From assembly GCF_021190955.1 (NCBI RefSeq), contig NZ_JAIOAO010000002.1, positions 868,001 to 932,000 of the forward strand: DNA of 64,000 bases, given 5' to 3'. The notes beneath the pieces are model-generated. The model was not told where the DNA came from. It did not search any database and was given only the letters and a program-made list of their open reading frames with translations. A program made the translations under genes and the position numbers. Numbering within the stretch: the first letter of the stretch is position 1; each line of letters opens with the position of its first letter. Below, one piece after another: positions 34,601 through 43,764 of this stretch. The DNA comes from Parachryseolinea silvisoli. GTDB lineage: Bacteria > Bacteroidota > Bacteroidia > Cytophagales > Cyclobacteriaceae.

Positions 34601-36433
34601 CCAAATGGAAAATGGTATGCTTACAAGGACGGAAAGGCTCTTGGCCCTATTAAAAAGAACCCAGATATACCGCAGTATACCGGCAAAATCAATGTTTTGA
34701 CAGTAGGGTTCAGACAAGTTCCGGATATTAACGTAGCTTCTTTAGGCAGAGACGCTGACATACTTACTTCTATCAAAAGAATAAAGCCAGTCACAGGCTG
34801 GTTTGATGTAGTTGTTCATGCAACACCTGACCGATTCTGGGTTCTTCATAATGGTAGTTGGGTGGGTATTACACATCGCGATCTCTTTAATTATCTAAAG
34901 CAATTTCCGGCTTTTGTTGAAGCTCAGGGTGTACGTCTTATCTCGTGCGAAGCTGGAACAAAAGAATTAGCTCAGAATTTTGCAAACAAAGCCAAGAAGA
35001 ACGTACGGGCTGTATCTGGTTCCAGGATAGGTGTTGCTGGAAACGGAGATGTCGTATCCCTGTCGGGTGAAGGGCATTGGGCCGAGTTTAAAAAAGATGA
35101 ATGGGTCATATCGTTTGATCATGCTTCTAACGTCCCGGCAAGCTATAAAATCAGGAAAGCAACTTCCGCGGACGATGCCACATCCTTGGGAATATTCGAT
35201 GATGCTGTTGCAGAATTACCGGTCGCTTACAGAAATCTTAATTTTGATATCACCAAATTTCTGGATCATCCGGATGTGATTAAGGTCAAAAATGAAATAC
35301 AGAGTAAAAATATACATCAGGCGTATCCTGATTTAACAGTTGATGAACTGACCGCCATTCGCCTGTATTCCAATCATAGTACTGAGCTCAATGGCAAGTT
35401 GGCCGCCGGAGGTACGCTGGATGAGTATCATAAAGGCTTTTATCATTTGCTTAACAGTGGTAGAGAAAAATTGGCACGCCCCATGGCGGGAACCTTTTAT
35501 TCAGGGGTGAGTGGAGCCGGGGTTGACAAAGCAATGAAATGGGAGTTGGGCGATAATGTAAGCCAGCCTATTGTCACTTCAGCCTCAGTTGATCCCGGCA
35601 TTGCTGCAAGATTTACCTCTGATGTAATATTGCAAATCAAAAATCCTATGGGTGCCGACATAGCGGGAATTGCATCGTTGGAAGAAAAGGAAATACTTAT
35701 TCAGAAAGGATATGAATTTACCGTTACAAATATAGAGTACAACGTTTCTTTTCTGGAAAGAGTATCCGGCGGGCTTGTAGACCATGGCAAGTCAGGCCGG
35801 AAAATTTACCTTGAGCCCTCCAGTGCAGTCAGTGAGCTTGACAGGAATATCTACAAATTCAATGGGTCGGATGCACCTGATCTATTGAAGAAATGGGTCA
35901 ACGATGCGAAAGCCGATAACGACCAGGGGCTATTGAAGGATCTCCTGGAGAGGAAAAATCACCTTCCCGGGCAATTTATAGGGTCTTCAGGCAGGCAATA
36001 TCAAGCTTCATTGCCTAACCGCTTCAGCCAAACTGAGAAAGAAGGAGTGATTTGGTTCACAGAGCAACAACGTGCACAGTATGAGATTGTAGTAAAAGAC
36101 GGTAAACCATACCAAAATGGCATTAGACTCAACGAAGGTGCAACAGATCCGAACGATCGGGATAAATATAAATTTGTTATGGCTTCTAATGGTAAAATAT
36201 ACGGAGCCCGGGAAATGGATTTTCCAGGGGGAGGGCTTGCCCATTCTTCCTTCTTGGGTAAAGATATAAACGTAGTGACGGCCGGATACTTAACCGTAGA
36301 TGGTGGAAAGTTGGTCATTGAAAACTATAGCGGTCATTTCCATCCCCCCATTGATTCGCTTATGCACATGGCGCGTGAGCTTGGGGCAAGGGGAGTTGAT
36401 ATTAAAATCATTGATATAGTAAAACGTGATTAA
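31688..36433 (+). CDS. Toxin-like multidomain protein with twin His/Cys and ART-like domains
   Basis: A 1581-residue exported protein (signal SILSTTALILLSVFSLRA). About residues 1-630 are of unknown fold; about 635-700 holds hydrophobic segments like pre-toxin membrane regions. Two similar modules follow: FIHGTEYDGF (His860) with IKLISCCAAANRS (Cys910), and VVHATPDRFWVL (His1044) with VRLISCEAGTKEL (Cys1087), matching the His/Cys layout of caspase-like autoprocessing domains. At about 1215-1345 an ADP-ribosyltransferase-like pattern is seen: FYSGVSG, VTSASVDP (1296-1303) and EEKEIL with Glu1333 and Glu1335; the usual Arg of motif 1 is Ser1272. The last 80 residues hold HSS (1519-1521) and SGHFHPP (His1550). 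Fits a polymorphic-toxin architecture. Activity untested; no immunity gene is evident. Confidence 0.75.
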   Translation: MIRSILSTTALILLSVFSLRAGYNPNTLAKQLKTKYEQLEAFNDRNDREGRPELNQYIIELNPDWIEERGSSWLQSEYTSLANMLRGFNNGRKDNLRFYVVAVFGIGFPIKKDVNLQKLPQVLSSKKYYQLRGLLNESDFYASRDIVYRNDEMGIGIRNDILDAMEAKGHTERVLYYYTEIQFYDQKGENRYYSIDHLTVTGALLPFDKKIRSKAHQGWAHPDDPSFPLASKGLDAGSRIKLSVTNLITAIGVEYDAKGSSTTGIVNCGKDTERAFTRGTEYHNAVKSMAQLLDAPTGEQQVNSRFCVVDKPNNFKDPRLRDLVLPDVVFNTEILPDKLNLLEKKSDYRMYVVFKEVPFVIPEDKREEFAQAVKAQSVVVAQQPKAVVIVVPYYSCTDNEIYVGADDRNVMGLKVDQEYVYPMLLMPASFGKSEQMNLLMNAALIREKSFRSGFEQAFRQIPKDHMTYLGYLLWNGQHIYKEYPENGVTGFSNFADVQLLVDDRMEKIMPYLNCYQTLENDLQLVDPKLNPYRDRNFYYKKYHKCLEENGEAIGKILSQQPVVGFKELNAGLCTIRQRILAGEDGMLAAMNYIQASFHSKGVKFWVNNKGETTLEDVDLDNDIFYGNKNPYAKKPWILTAIDAGSFLASFVGLDFIFDAAGGVVCLVIDDGNGAAVYAASIFVPAAIIKSWKYIKEVRKIGSLSEEAYKLSSKSGVVVHTPTGPVVAQLGGSVNMVPTANDGTDLLRTLGIADDEVLTMAKSDPSVAKALEESMTARQGDVVISRPEQQIQYSVDELKVKANDKALVKQYKEARRADPSLDFISFLRQIEPKVIFQVDPVLADVAKHVKYDPDYFYVFIHGTEYDGFALHLADGTGVLIPHEEVADWLILQKNFVDAITKEGKKIKLISCCAAANRSAQDLSARLHELSKTEGSSIKGASPLIEAPDVDYGVNIRYSDTGTIELIEEGSTLPNGKWYAYKDGKALGPIKKNPDIPQYTGKINVLTVGFRQVPDINVASLGRDADILTSIKRIKPVTGWFDVVVHATPDRFWVLHNGSWVGITHRDLFNYLKQFPAFVEAQGVRLISCEAGTKELAQNFANKAKKNVRAVSGSRIGVAGNGDVVSLSGEGHWAEFKKDEWVISFDHASNVPASYKIRKATSADDATSLGIFDDAVAELPVAYRNLNFDITKFLDHPDVIKVKNEIQSKNIHQAYPDLTVDELTAIRLYSNHSTELNGKLAAGGTLDEYHKGFYHLLNSGREKLARPMAGTFYSGVSGAGVDKAMKWELGDNVSQPIVTSASVDPGIAARFTSDVILQIKNPMGADIAGIASLEEKEILIQKGYEFTVTNIEYNVSFLERVSGGLVDHGKSGRKIYLEPSSAVSELDRNIYKFNGSDAPDLLKKWVNDAKADNDQGLLKDLLERKNHLPGQFIGSSGRQYQASLPNRFSQTEKEGVIWFTEQQRAQYEIVVKDGKPYQNGIRLNEGATDPNDRDKYKFVMASNGKIYGAREMDFPGGGLAHSSFLGKDINVVTAGYLTVDGGKLVIENYSGHFHPPIDSLMHMARELGARGVDIKIIDIVKRD

Positions 36434-38187
36434 TGCGGTTATATAAGCATATATTTCTTTTTATTGTAGCTTTACTAGTAGGAAATTGTACTTTTCTGAT
36501 CGCTCAAAATCTCGAAGTCATCAGCCTTAAGAAAGGAGGGGAAGTATCCGGTTCGCTGAACGTAAATGCAGTTGGATATAAAGCCTTTGGTATTGAGCAG
36601 CGCAGAGACCCGTTTGCGTGGTATCTTTCTGGCGGCCTTAACCTGACCCTTTTTGGTTATGCAGCGCCTTTCTCTTTTAGCTACAGCAATACGAACAAGA
36701 GCTACAGCCAGCCATTCAATCAGTTTAACTTTGCCCCGCAATACAAGTGGATAAAGACATACACCGGTAACACCTCTATGACCTTTTCTCCCTATACCCT
36801 GGCTGGTCATGTTTTTTTCGGTGGAGGTGTTGAGCTCAGTCCCGGTAAATGGCGTGTGGCCATCATGTATGGACGACTTCGCAAAGCAGTATCCATTGAT
36901 ATCGCTGATACACTACACTATGCGAATGCTGCCTATAAACGTATGGGGTACGGCCTTAAGGTGGGCTATGAAGCGAATGGCAATGCAATAAGCTTTAATA
37001 TTTTTAAGGCAAAGGACGATCCGGCTTCGTTGCCTTTTTCCTTGCCTGAACATGTCATTACACCACAGCAGAATGTGGCCCTGGGTATATCGGGGCGTAA
37101 AACTTTGTTCAGGAATATTTTTGTGAATATCGAATACGCTGTATCTGTTCTGAACAACAATCAGCATGCCAACATTGACAGGGTAGACAGTATTGGTACA
37201 GGCAAAAATATCTTACAGAGCTTACTGCCCGGAAATACAACCAACCGGTATTTCGATGCTGTCAATACGAGTATAGGGTATCAGGGAAGAAGCTACACGG
37301 TTCAGTTCAAATATGAGCGCATTGCTCCGGAGTATCATACGCTGGGGGCTTATTATTTTAATAATGATATGCGCAACATCACGGTAGTTGCAAATACCCG
37401 ATTGCTAAAGAACAAGCTGACACTGGGCAGCAACGTTGGCGTACAGCGAAACAACCTGGATGGCACCCGTGCTTCTACCAGCAGCCGGGTTGTGGCGTCT
37501 GTAAATGTTCAAATAGCCCCGACACCCCAATGGAACGCGTCTGTCAACTACTCGAACTTTTCATCTTTTACAAAAGTCCGCCCGCGCTCCGAGCCATTTT
37601 TCCATCCGGAACAGGACTCCCTGAATTTTTACCAGATCAGCGAAACCATGAATGGCAGCATGGCTTATTCTTTTGGTAGCGAGAATGTCAAACATAACAT
37701 CTCATTCAACGGGAGTTTTCAAAAAGCAAGCAATGCAGCTTCCGGAACCGCACCTCCGCAGCTTTCCGATTTTTTAAACGGCTCATTGTCGTATGGGTTC
37801 GCATTAACTCCAGCTAACCTGGCTATGTCTGTTGCATTAGCTGCCAGTACAAACAATACTTCGGGCACCACGACATCATTCTTTGGCCCTGCCATAAATG
37901 CATCAAAATCAATTTTCGGAAAGTCATTAAAAACATCCTGGTCTGCCGCATACAGTGAAACCAAAGCAGCAGGCAGTGCTGCTTCCAGCCCTATAGTGAA
38001 CAGTCAGTTAAGTTTTACGTATACTCCGGCGGGTAAAGAAGGTGATGGAGAAGACAAAAAATCAAACGTGTCGTCAAAGAGTAGTTTTAGCGTAAGAGCC
38101 AACATGCTGCGTCAATTGGGGGGGAATAATGCGCGGAACGCTTTTACAGAATGGACAATCACATTTGATTACTCTTATTCGTTTTAA
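36433..38187 (+). CDS. Outer-membrane beta-barrel protein
   Basis: A 584-residue protein with signal peptide (FLFIVALLVGNCTFLIAQ). The mature part has regular alternating strands with aromatic girdles, for example PFAWYLSGGLNLTLFGY, RMGYGLKVGYEANGNAISFN and QWNASVNYSNFSSF, and it ends TITFDYSYSF with the C-terminal Phe typical of outer-membrane barrels. I estimate 20 or more strands. There is no plug or TonB box, so it is unlike SusC. Its ATG shares one base with the stop of the toxin-like gene (TAATG), so the barrel is made from the same message. It may anchor, export or assemble the upstream proteins (inference). Confidence 0.82.
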   Translation: MRLYKHIFLFIVALLVGNCTFLIAQNLEVISLKKGGEVSGSLNVNAVGYKAFGIEQRRDPFAWYLSGGLNLTLFGYAAPFSFSYSNTNKSYSQPFNQFNFAPQYKWIKTYTGNTSMTFSPYTLAGHVFFGGGVELSPGKWRVAIMYGRLRKAVSIDIADTLHYANAAYKRMGYGLKVGYEANGNAISFNIFKAKDDPASLPFSLPEHVITPQQNVALGISGRKTLFRNIFVNIEYAVSVLNNNQHANIDRVDSIGTGKNILQSLLPGNTTNRYFDAVNTSIGYQGRSYTVQFKYERIAPEYHTLGAYYFNNDMRNITVVANTRLLKNKLTLGSNVGVQRNNLDGTRASTSSRVVASVNVQIAPTPQWNASVNYSNFSSFTKVRPRSEPFFHPEQDSLNFYQISETMNGSMAYSFGSENVKHNISFNGSFQKASNAASGTAPPQLSDFLNGSLSYGFALTPANLAMSVALAASTNNTSGTTTSFFGPAINASKSIFGKSLKTSWSAAYSETKAAGSAASSPIVNSQLSFTYTPAGKEGDGEDKKSNVSSKSSFSVRANMLRQLGGNNARNAFTEWTITFDYSYSF

Positions 38188-38560
38188 ATAGAGGTTTCGG
38201 TGTGAATATTTTTACAGTTCAAGTGCATTGTCATGAACGTAAGTTCCAAGTGTATAAAAGTAAGCCGGACGGTACACACTGCTGAAAAACCCGCGACTCG
38301 GATTCATCGTGTTGCTTCCCTTCCATAAGGCTTCGTGCAGTTCAAAGCATGGTTAATCCCATAATCAGAAGACTTAATCGGTGAATTGATTTTCATTGTG
38401 GAACGGGATTAATAATTTTGTATTGGAACTATGCCGTATGCCGGTGTCACATCGGAGTTTACAGGTATCAAAACCGGGTAGTTTTTTCAGGCTCAGCCCA
38501 GGCCTATTGTTTGTTGCCAAAAGCCACTTTCTCATTTTTAGTCTACGGAACTTACTTAGG
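38188..38560. other. Upstream region of hybrid sensor gene
   Basis: About 370 bases without a convincing gene. It holds the promoter candidate at 38413-38420. No terminator hairpin was found directly after 38187, so read-through from the barrel operon is possible. Confidence 0.4.
38413..38420 (+). promoter_or_regulatory. Bacteroidota-type -7 box
   Basis: TAATTTTG fits TAnnTTTG exactly. A weak TTTTC about 20 bases upstream could be the -33 element. It would give a 5' leader of about 135 nt for the hybrid sensor gene starting at 38561. Confidence 0.4.
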
Positions 38561-41500
38561 ATGCATAAAAAATTATATCTTCTATTGGTACTGCTTAGTG
38601 GATCGTTCCTCTGCCCGGGCCGTGACGTGTTATCTGAAGATACCCTTAAATACAATGAGATTGGCAATCCATATATCATGGACCCAATGCAGGAACTGCA
38701 AGCCGGCACACCACAAACCTGGTTCATCTGGCAGAGCCGGGAAAAGATTGTATATATAAGCAATACTGCTCTTCTTCTGGAGTATGATGGCACAAACTGG
38801 AAGAAAATAAACATCAATAATGGCAGGGTAGTGAGTATGGACAGTGGCCCCGCCAACACAATCTATGTCGCAACGGATTATGATTTTGGCTATTTAAAAG
38901 CCGACAGCAGCCGGAAGTTTGTCTTTGCGTCCTTGCTGGCAACTTTGCCGGAGCAATATCGCGAAAATATAAAAATGTTATCCTGCATCGCTACCAGCAA
39001 AGGCGTTTATTTTATCTCGAAAAGCTTTGTTTTATTGTTTAAGGGCAACACTGCGCAGCCCGAAGTCAGGAAGGCGCAGTCCGAAATCATACGCACCTTC
39101 AGGATTGGAGATGAGGTTTATGCCTTGCAAAAAGGTATCGGTCTGACACAGATTTCAGAAAAAGAACAGCGACCAATCCCGGGATCAGAGTTTCTGGATG
39201 ATGAAGGCATGATTGGCATGTTTAAACAAGTTGACGGAAGTTTTTTGATTTGCACCCGGATTGGGAAGTTCTATCGCTATGATGGCCACACCTTCCGATT
39301 TTCATTCTCTCTCTCCCGGACGTATGATATTAACCACCGCTGTTATCAACCCGTAGTACAATTACCGGATGGCAGGTTTGCCTTTGCAACCCGCACGCAA
39401 GGCATTGTCTTGTTTTCCAAAGATGGAACATTTATTTCCTCAATCGATAGGTCTTCTGGGTTGCGGACCAATTTAGTGAATGCACTGAAGGTCGACAGCG
39501 ATGGATCATTATGGGCTGCGCTGGATAATGGTGTGAACAGAGTAGAGATATCCTCGCCACTCACATTCATGGATGAAAGGTCGGGCCTGGAGGGCGCGGT
39601 GCTCCGGATTGTCCGTCATAAAGGGGTGTTGTATTTCGCAACGATGACCGGCCTATTCAGGCACGTTACCGATCAGCCCAGGTTCACGGTGAAGCCATGG
39701 AAGAATCTTCAGCACACAATGTGGGATATGTATTCGGAAGGCGACTTACTTCTGGTGGCAACAACGTTTGGAGTTTACCAGGTGACGGAAGGTGAGCCAG
39801 TGTTGTTGACCAGCAAAGATCATTACTGTAGAAGCATTGTCCGGTCAAAGAAGATGCCGGATGTATTTTATGCAGGCACATCAACCGGTATTCTAATTAT
39901 CAGGCGCATATCCACTATAAAATGGGAGATGATCAGGGAGATCAACTTTGCGCGTGGTTTTGTTCTGGATATAAAAGAAGATACCCGGGGCGATCTCTGG
40001 ACAACGGCCTACAATGATGGTTATTACCGGATAAAGGAACCCGTGCCGAATGACAGCAGGCAAACGGATGTTGCGCCGGCGGCGGTGCAACGATATGACC
40101 TTTCTCACGGGCTTCAGCTGATGCAGGGGAATAAAATCTTCGAAATAAATGGTGAGCTGGTCTTCAGTTCCGGCAACAAGCTTCTGCAATACGACGATCA
40201 AAAAGACAGGTTTGTTCAACAACGGGTCGTTCCCGACAAGGAAGATACTATCAAGTTCCAGGTCTTCCGGGTAAGAGAAGATAAGAACAAAAATATCTAC
40301 ATCAACCTCGGTTTTGGCGACAAAAATCGCGTAGTGGTCATTGATAAATTCGGGAATCTAATTCCCAATCCTTTTTTTGCCAAGTTGGAGAAAAGAACGC
40401 TGTACGACATCCTGATAGATTCTGATAGTATTGTCTGGTTGGGGGGACCATCGGGTATTACCCGGATAGATTTACATTGTTGGAACGGCACAGTCATACC
40501 GGCTTTCGAGACGATGGTGCGAACCGTTACCCTGAACCAGGATTCTATTCTCTTCGGCGGTCGCCATGACGATAACTTTAGCATTTTGCTGCCGTATCAG
40601 AAAAGTAATGTGTTGCGCTTTGAGTTCGGAGCACCTTCTTTCGATGATGTAAAGGAGAATCAGTTTCAATATTTTTTAGAAGGATACAACCAGGATTGGT
40701 CTGAATGGACCCACGAATCCTGGAAAGATTATACCGACTTGCGGGAAGGCAATTATCGCATGCATGTGCGGGCAAAGAATGTTTACAACATGATAGGAAA
40801 GGTGGCTATTCTGAATATAGTCATTTTGCCTCCGTGGTATCGCACCTGGTGGGCGTATCTTTTTTACGCTGCTCTTGTATTGTTTGCTGTCTGGGGCTTT
40901 GTGCGGTGGCGGCTCACGCGATTATACCGGGAAAAAGCCCAGCTCGAACAAATTGTGTCGGACCGAACAAAGGAGCTTGCCACCAGAAATGTACTACTGG
41001 AAGACCAGACGCAAAAGCTTCAGGCACTGGATAACGTCAAGTCACAGTTCTTTGCCAACATTTCGCATGAGTTCCGCACGCCGCTTACATTAATCCTGGG
41101 GCCTCTTGAACAATACATCAGCAAACCAAGTGACACAATGCCCAATGAGACTATGCGTATGATGTACAGGAATAGCAAAAGACTCCATCAGTTGATCGAC
41201 CAGCTTTTGGATATTACGAAACTGGATAACGGATCCGTCCGGCTGACCGTGGTGCAACACGATATCTGTAATTTTATGCGAATGCTATTGCCCGGGTTCA
41301 ACGTGCTGGCGATACAGAAGAAAATCGACTTTCAATATGCTCTCCCTGAAACATCCTGTTTGCTGTTCTATGATTCAGACAAACTGGAGAAGATATTGTA
41401 CAACCTTTTGTCCAATGCGTTTAAATTCACACAAGAGGGTGGCACGGTTACTATAGCCGTATCGTTTTCCGAAAAAGACAAAAACTTTACGAAGAAGATC

Positions 41501-42673
41501 GATGCCGTCCCGGAATGGATGCAAATTATTGTGCGAGACTCCGGCATCGGGATGCAACCAGGCGAGCTGCCTAAAATATTTGACAGATTTTATCGTGTTA
41601 ATGCATCGGGCACCAGTGAATATAGTGGAACCGGCATTGGCCTGGCGCTGGTGAAGGAGCTGGTAAAACTCTACGGCGGCACGATTGAGGTATCAAGCGA
41701 AGTGGGCAAGGGATCAATCTTTACCGTTATCCTGCCGGTAGCAGAACACACGCTACCACAACATGAAATCTCGGATTTTACGCTTATTACCGAAAAGACA
41801 ATTTTTACGGATCACTTGCTTACGCCTGAACGGTATGACGATGAGGAAGAAATTGTTGATCCTGATACTGAGGATGAAAAAGTCACGGTGCTTGTAGCGG
41901 AGGACAATGCGGATCTCTATCATTACATTAAAAATGCGTTGAAAGACTATTATGATTGCATCCCGGCTCTAAATGGAAAGGAAGGCATGAGTAAGGCGTT
42001 GGCCATAATCCCCGACCTCGTGATTACCGATATCATGATGCCCGAGGTAGATGGACTGCAATTTTGCCATCAACTCAAAACGGATGAACGTACCAGCCAT
42101 ATTCCGGTAATCATGCTTACGGCAAAGGCAGGTCAATCTTCGAAGATAGAGGGTTTAAAGACAGGAGCCGATGATTACATCAGCAAACCATTTGATATAG
42201 AAGAACTGAAACTAAAGATTCAGAATCTTATTGCCTTGCGTAATTCGTTGCGGATACGCTACACAAAAAAGGTGGGCGTAGAACCTGGCGAGATTACAGT
42301 AAATTCACTCGATGAAGTCTTTCTGAAAAAAATCTTAACCCTTATAGAAGAAAAAATGACGGATTCCACCTTTAGCGTGGAACGGCTTGTGGACGAATCA
42401 GGTGTAAGCCGTATGCAATTACACAGGAAACTTAAGGCGCTTACGGGGCAGTCGGCAGGCGACCTTATACGGACTCTTCGCTTGAAAAGAGCAGCACAAT
42501 TGCTCCGAATGAACAGCGACATTATATCGCAGATCGGATACCAGGTTGGCTTTAGCGATCATTCGTATTTCGCAAGATGTTTTCGTCGTCAATTTGGAAT
42601 GTCTCCGTCAGATTACGCCGCTCGCACCTTCGCCGTTTCCAACGTATACACGGAGTCAGGGGAAATTTCCTGA
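38561..42673 (+). CDS. Hybrid two-component system: propeller sensor-kinase-REC-AraC
   Basis: The frame is open from 38396, but Met at 38561 gives a signal peptide (KKLYLLLVLLSGSFLC); 1370 residues. Order: periplasmic beta-propeller of repeated two-component-regulator units (about 60-640), Y_Y_Y domain (about 665-730), a membrane segment (WWAYLFYAALVLFAVWGFV), HisKA with FFANISHEFRTPLTLI, GHKL ATPase (NLLSNAFKF, DSGIGM, GTGIGLALVK), receiver (ITDIMMPEVDG), and AraC DNA-binding domain (VGFSDHSYFARCFRRQFG). Such proteins sense an extracellular ligand, often a glycan, and switch on nearby genes. The adhesin-toxin-barrel operon just upstream is the nearest possible target; no SusC/D pair is present. 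Confidence 0.95.
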   Translation: MHKKLYLLLVLLSGSFLCPGRDVLSEDTLKYNEIGNPYIMDPMQELQAGTPQTWFIWQSREKIVYISNTALLLEYDGTNWKKININNGRVVSMDSGPANTIYVATDYDFGYLKADSSRKFVFASLLATLPEQYRENIKMLSCIATSKGVYFISKSFVLLFKGNTAQPEVRKAQSEIIRTFRIGDEVYALQKGIGLTQISEKEQRPIPGSEFLDDEGMIGMFKQVDGSFLICTRIGKFYRYDGHTFRFSFSLSRTYDINHRCYQPVVQLPDGRFAFATRTQGIVLFSKDGTFISSIDRSSGLRTNLVNALKVDSDGSLWAALDNGVNRVEISSPLTFMDERSGLEGAVLRIVRHKGVLYFATMTGLFRHVTDQPRFTVKPWKNLQHTMWDMYSEGDLLLVATTFGVYQVTEGEPVLLTSKDHYCRSIVRSKKMPDVFYAGTSTGILIIRRISTIKWEMIREINFARGFVLDIKEDTRGDLWTTAYNDGYYRIKEPVPNDSRQTDVAPAAVQRYDLSHGLQLMQGNKIFEINGELVFSSGNKLLQYDDQKDRFVQQRVVPDKEDTIKFQVFRVREDKNKNIYINLGFGDKNRVVVIDKFGNLIPNPFFAKLEKRTLYDILIDSDSIVWLGGPSGITRIDLHCWNGTVIPAFETMVRTVTLNQDSILFGGRHDDNFSILLPYQKSNVLRFEFGAPSFDDVKENQFQYFLEGYNQDWSEWTHESWKDYTDLREGNYRMHVRAKNVYNMIGKVAILNIVILPPWYRTWWAYLFYAALVLFAVWGFVRWRLTRLYREKAQLEQIVSDRTKELATRNVLLEDQTQKLQALDNVKSQFFANISHEFRTPLTLILGPLEQYISKPSDTMPNETMRMMYRNSKRLHQLIDQLLDITKLDNGSVRLTVVQHDICNFMRMLLPGFNVLAIQKKIDFQYALPETSCLLFYDSDKLEKILYNLLSNAFKFTQEGGTVTIAVSFSEKDKNFTKKIDAVPEWMQIIVRDSGIGMQPGELPKIFDRFYRVNASGTSEYSGTGIGLALVKELVKLYGGTIEVSSEVGKGSIFTVILPVAEHTLPQHEISDFTLITEKTIFTDHLLTPERYDDEEEIVDPDTEDEKVTVLVAEDNADLYHYIKNALKDYYDCIPALNGKEGMSKALAIIPDLVITDIMMPEVDGLQFCHQLKTDERTSHIPVIMLTAKAGQSSKIEGLKTGADDYISKPFDIEELKLKIQNLIALRNSLRIRYTKKVGVEPGEITVNSLDEVFLKKILTLIEEKMTDSTFSVERLVDESGVSRMQLHRKLKALTGQSAGDLIRTLRLKRAAQLLRMNSDIISQIGYQVGFSDHSYFARCFRRQFGMSPSDYAARTFAVSNVYTESGEIS

Positions 42674-42726
42674 TGTTGGAGTCTCTTCGATTTTAGAAGT
42701 TTGGTTCGTTGGGAAAAGTTAAATTT

Positions 42727-43764
42727 CTATTTTGTTGTTTTTCTAAATTCAAAAGGAGTGGCTCCATAGTGAGAACGGAAGCATTTTGAAAAGTAAGAGG
42801 AGTCGGAAAATCCAACCGCAAACGCAACACGGGTTATCGGTTCATTGCTCGTCTGCAATAAAAACGCAGCCTTATCCATGCGCATTCGTTTTAACAGATC
42901 GGCAGGCGGAACATTAAAGATGTTTAGAATTTTACGGTATAGATGCCCGCGACTCATGTTCATTTTATCGGCAAACCCTTCAATCGTAAACCCGGGGTTC
43001 CCTAAATGTTGTTCAATGCACTGAACGGCCTTGGTTGCCAGTGGTAAGTCGCCAAGGTTTATTTTTCCCATGTCGGCCCGTGATTGGCTTCCGGCTGCTT
43101 GCTTGAAAAGAATTTTATGAATTTCTATTTCGTATTTCACCTTCGCAGCCAGCTGCTCCATGTTGACGATGCTTATTCGTGGAACCCCGGAGGTGTTTAT
43201 GTGTACGCGATCCGATTGCGTGTGAGGAAAAATCTCGAAGTACAATCGCTTTATCTCAATCAGGTGATCTTCTATTTTGCGGGTAAGTTGGATGCTCTCC
43301 TTTTTTATAGATTCGTTCCCGTTTTTGCGTGATGACACATCCTGGTAAACCCCCAGACCCAATTGAAACTCTCCTTGATCACTATATTGTAAAATCACAC
43401 CGCTGAATTCCATCGTCTTGTATTGCCCCGTAACACAACGCATGCGCCCCAACAATTTCATAACATGCGGCCCTTCTTTATCATACAACGGATTGTTCAC
43501 CTCCATCAGGTAGCCTGACATTTTTTCATTGATCCTGAAAATGTCGTCCGGGTGGGTGATGAAAGAGATAAATTCATTATCCCAGCATCCCCGGGCATGT
43601 CCAAGAATCTCCTTTTGCCTTTTATCTACATAGGTACATTGTGTGTTAAAATCATGCACCATTACGATCACATAAGGCCATAGCTCCAGGTCACGTACAA
43701 GATTTTCAAGACGAACTTTGCTAGGATGCTCAATTAGTTGGAGGCGGGATGTTAACGATTGCAT
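42727..43764 (-). CDS. PAS-like sensor with AraC DNA-binding domain
   Basis: A 345-residue cytoplasmic regulator. Residues about 20-150 look like a PAS sensor (YVIVMVHDFNTQCTYVDKRQ, then FISFITHPDDIFRIN and FSGVILQYSDQGEFQLGLGV). The C-terminal 100 residues are an AraC double helix-turn-helix (FTIEGFADKMNMSRGHLYRK, VAFAVGFSDSSYFSKCFRSH). The PAS part is likely to bind a small ligand. It converges with the hybrid sensor gene, so it may act on that neighbourhood, though its targets cannot be read off. Confidence 0.88.
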   Translation of the reverse strand: MQSLTSRLQLIEHPSKVRLENLVRDLELWPYVIVMVHDFNTQCTYVDKRQKEILGHARGCWDNEFISFITHPDDIFRINEKMSGYLMEVNNPLYDKEGPHVMKLLGRMRCVTGQYKTMEFSGVILQYSDQGEFQLGLGVYQDVSSRKNGNESIKKESIQLTRKIEDHLIEIKRLYFEIFPHTQSDRVHINTSGVPRISIVNMEQLAAKVKYEIEIHKILFKQAAGSQSRADMGKINLGDLPLATKAVQCIEQHLGNPGFTIEGFADKMNMSRGHLYRKILNIFNVPPADLLKRMRMDKAAFLLQTSNEPITRVAFAVGFSDSSYFSKCFRSHYGATPFEFRKTTK

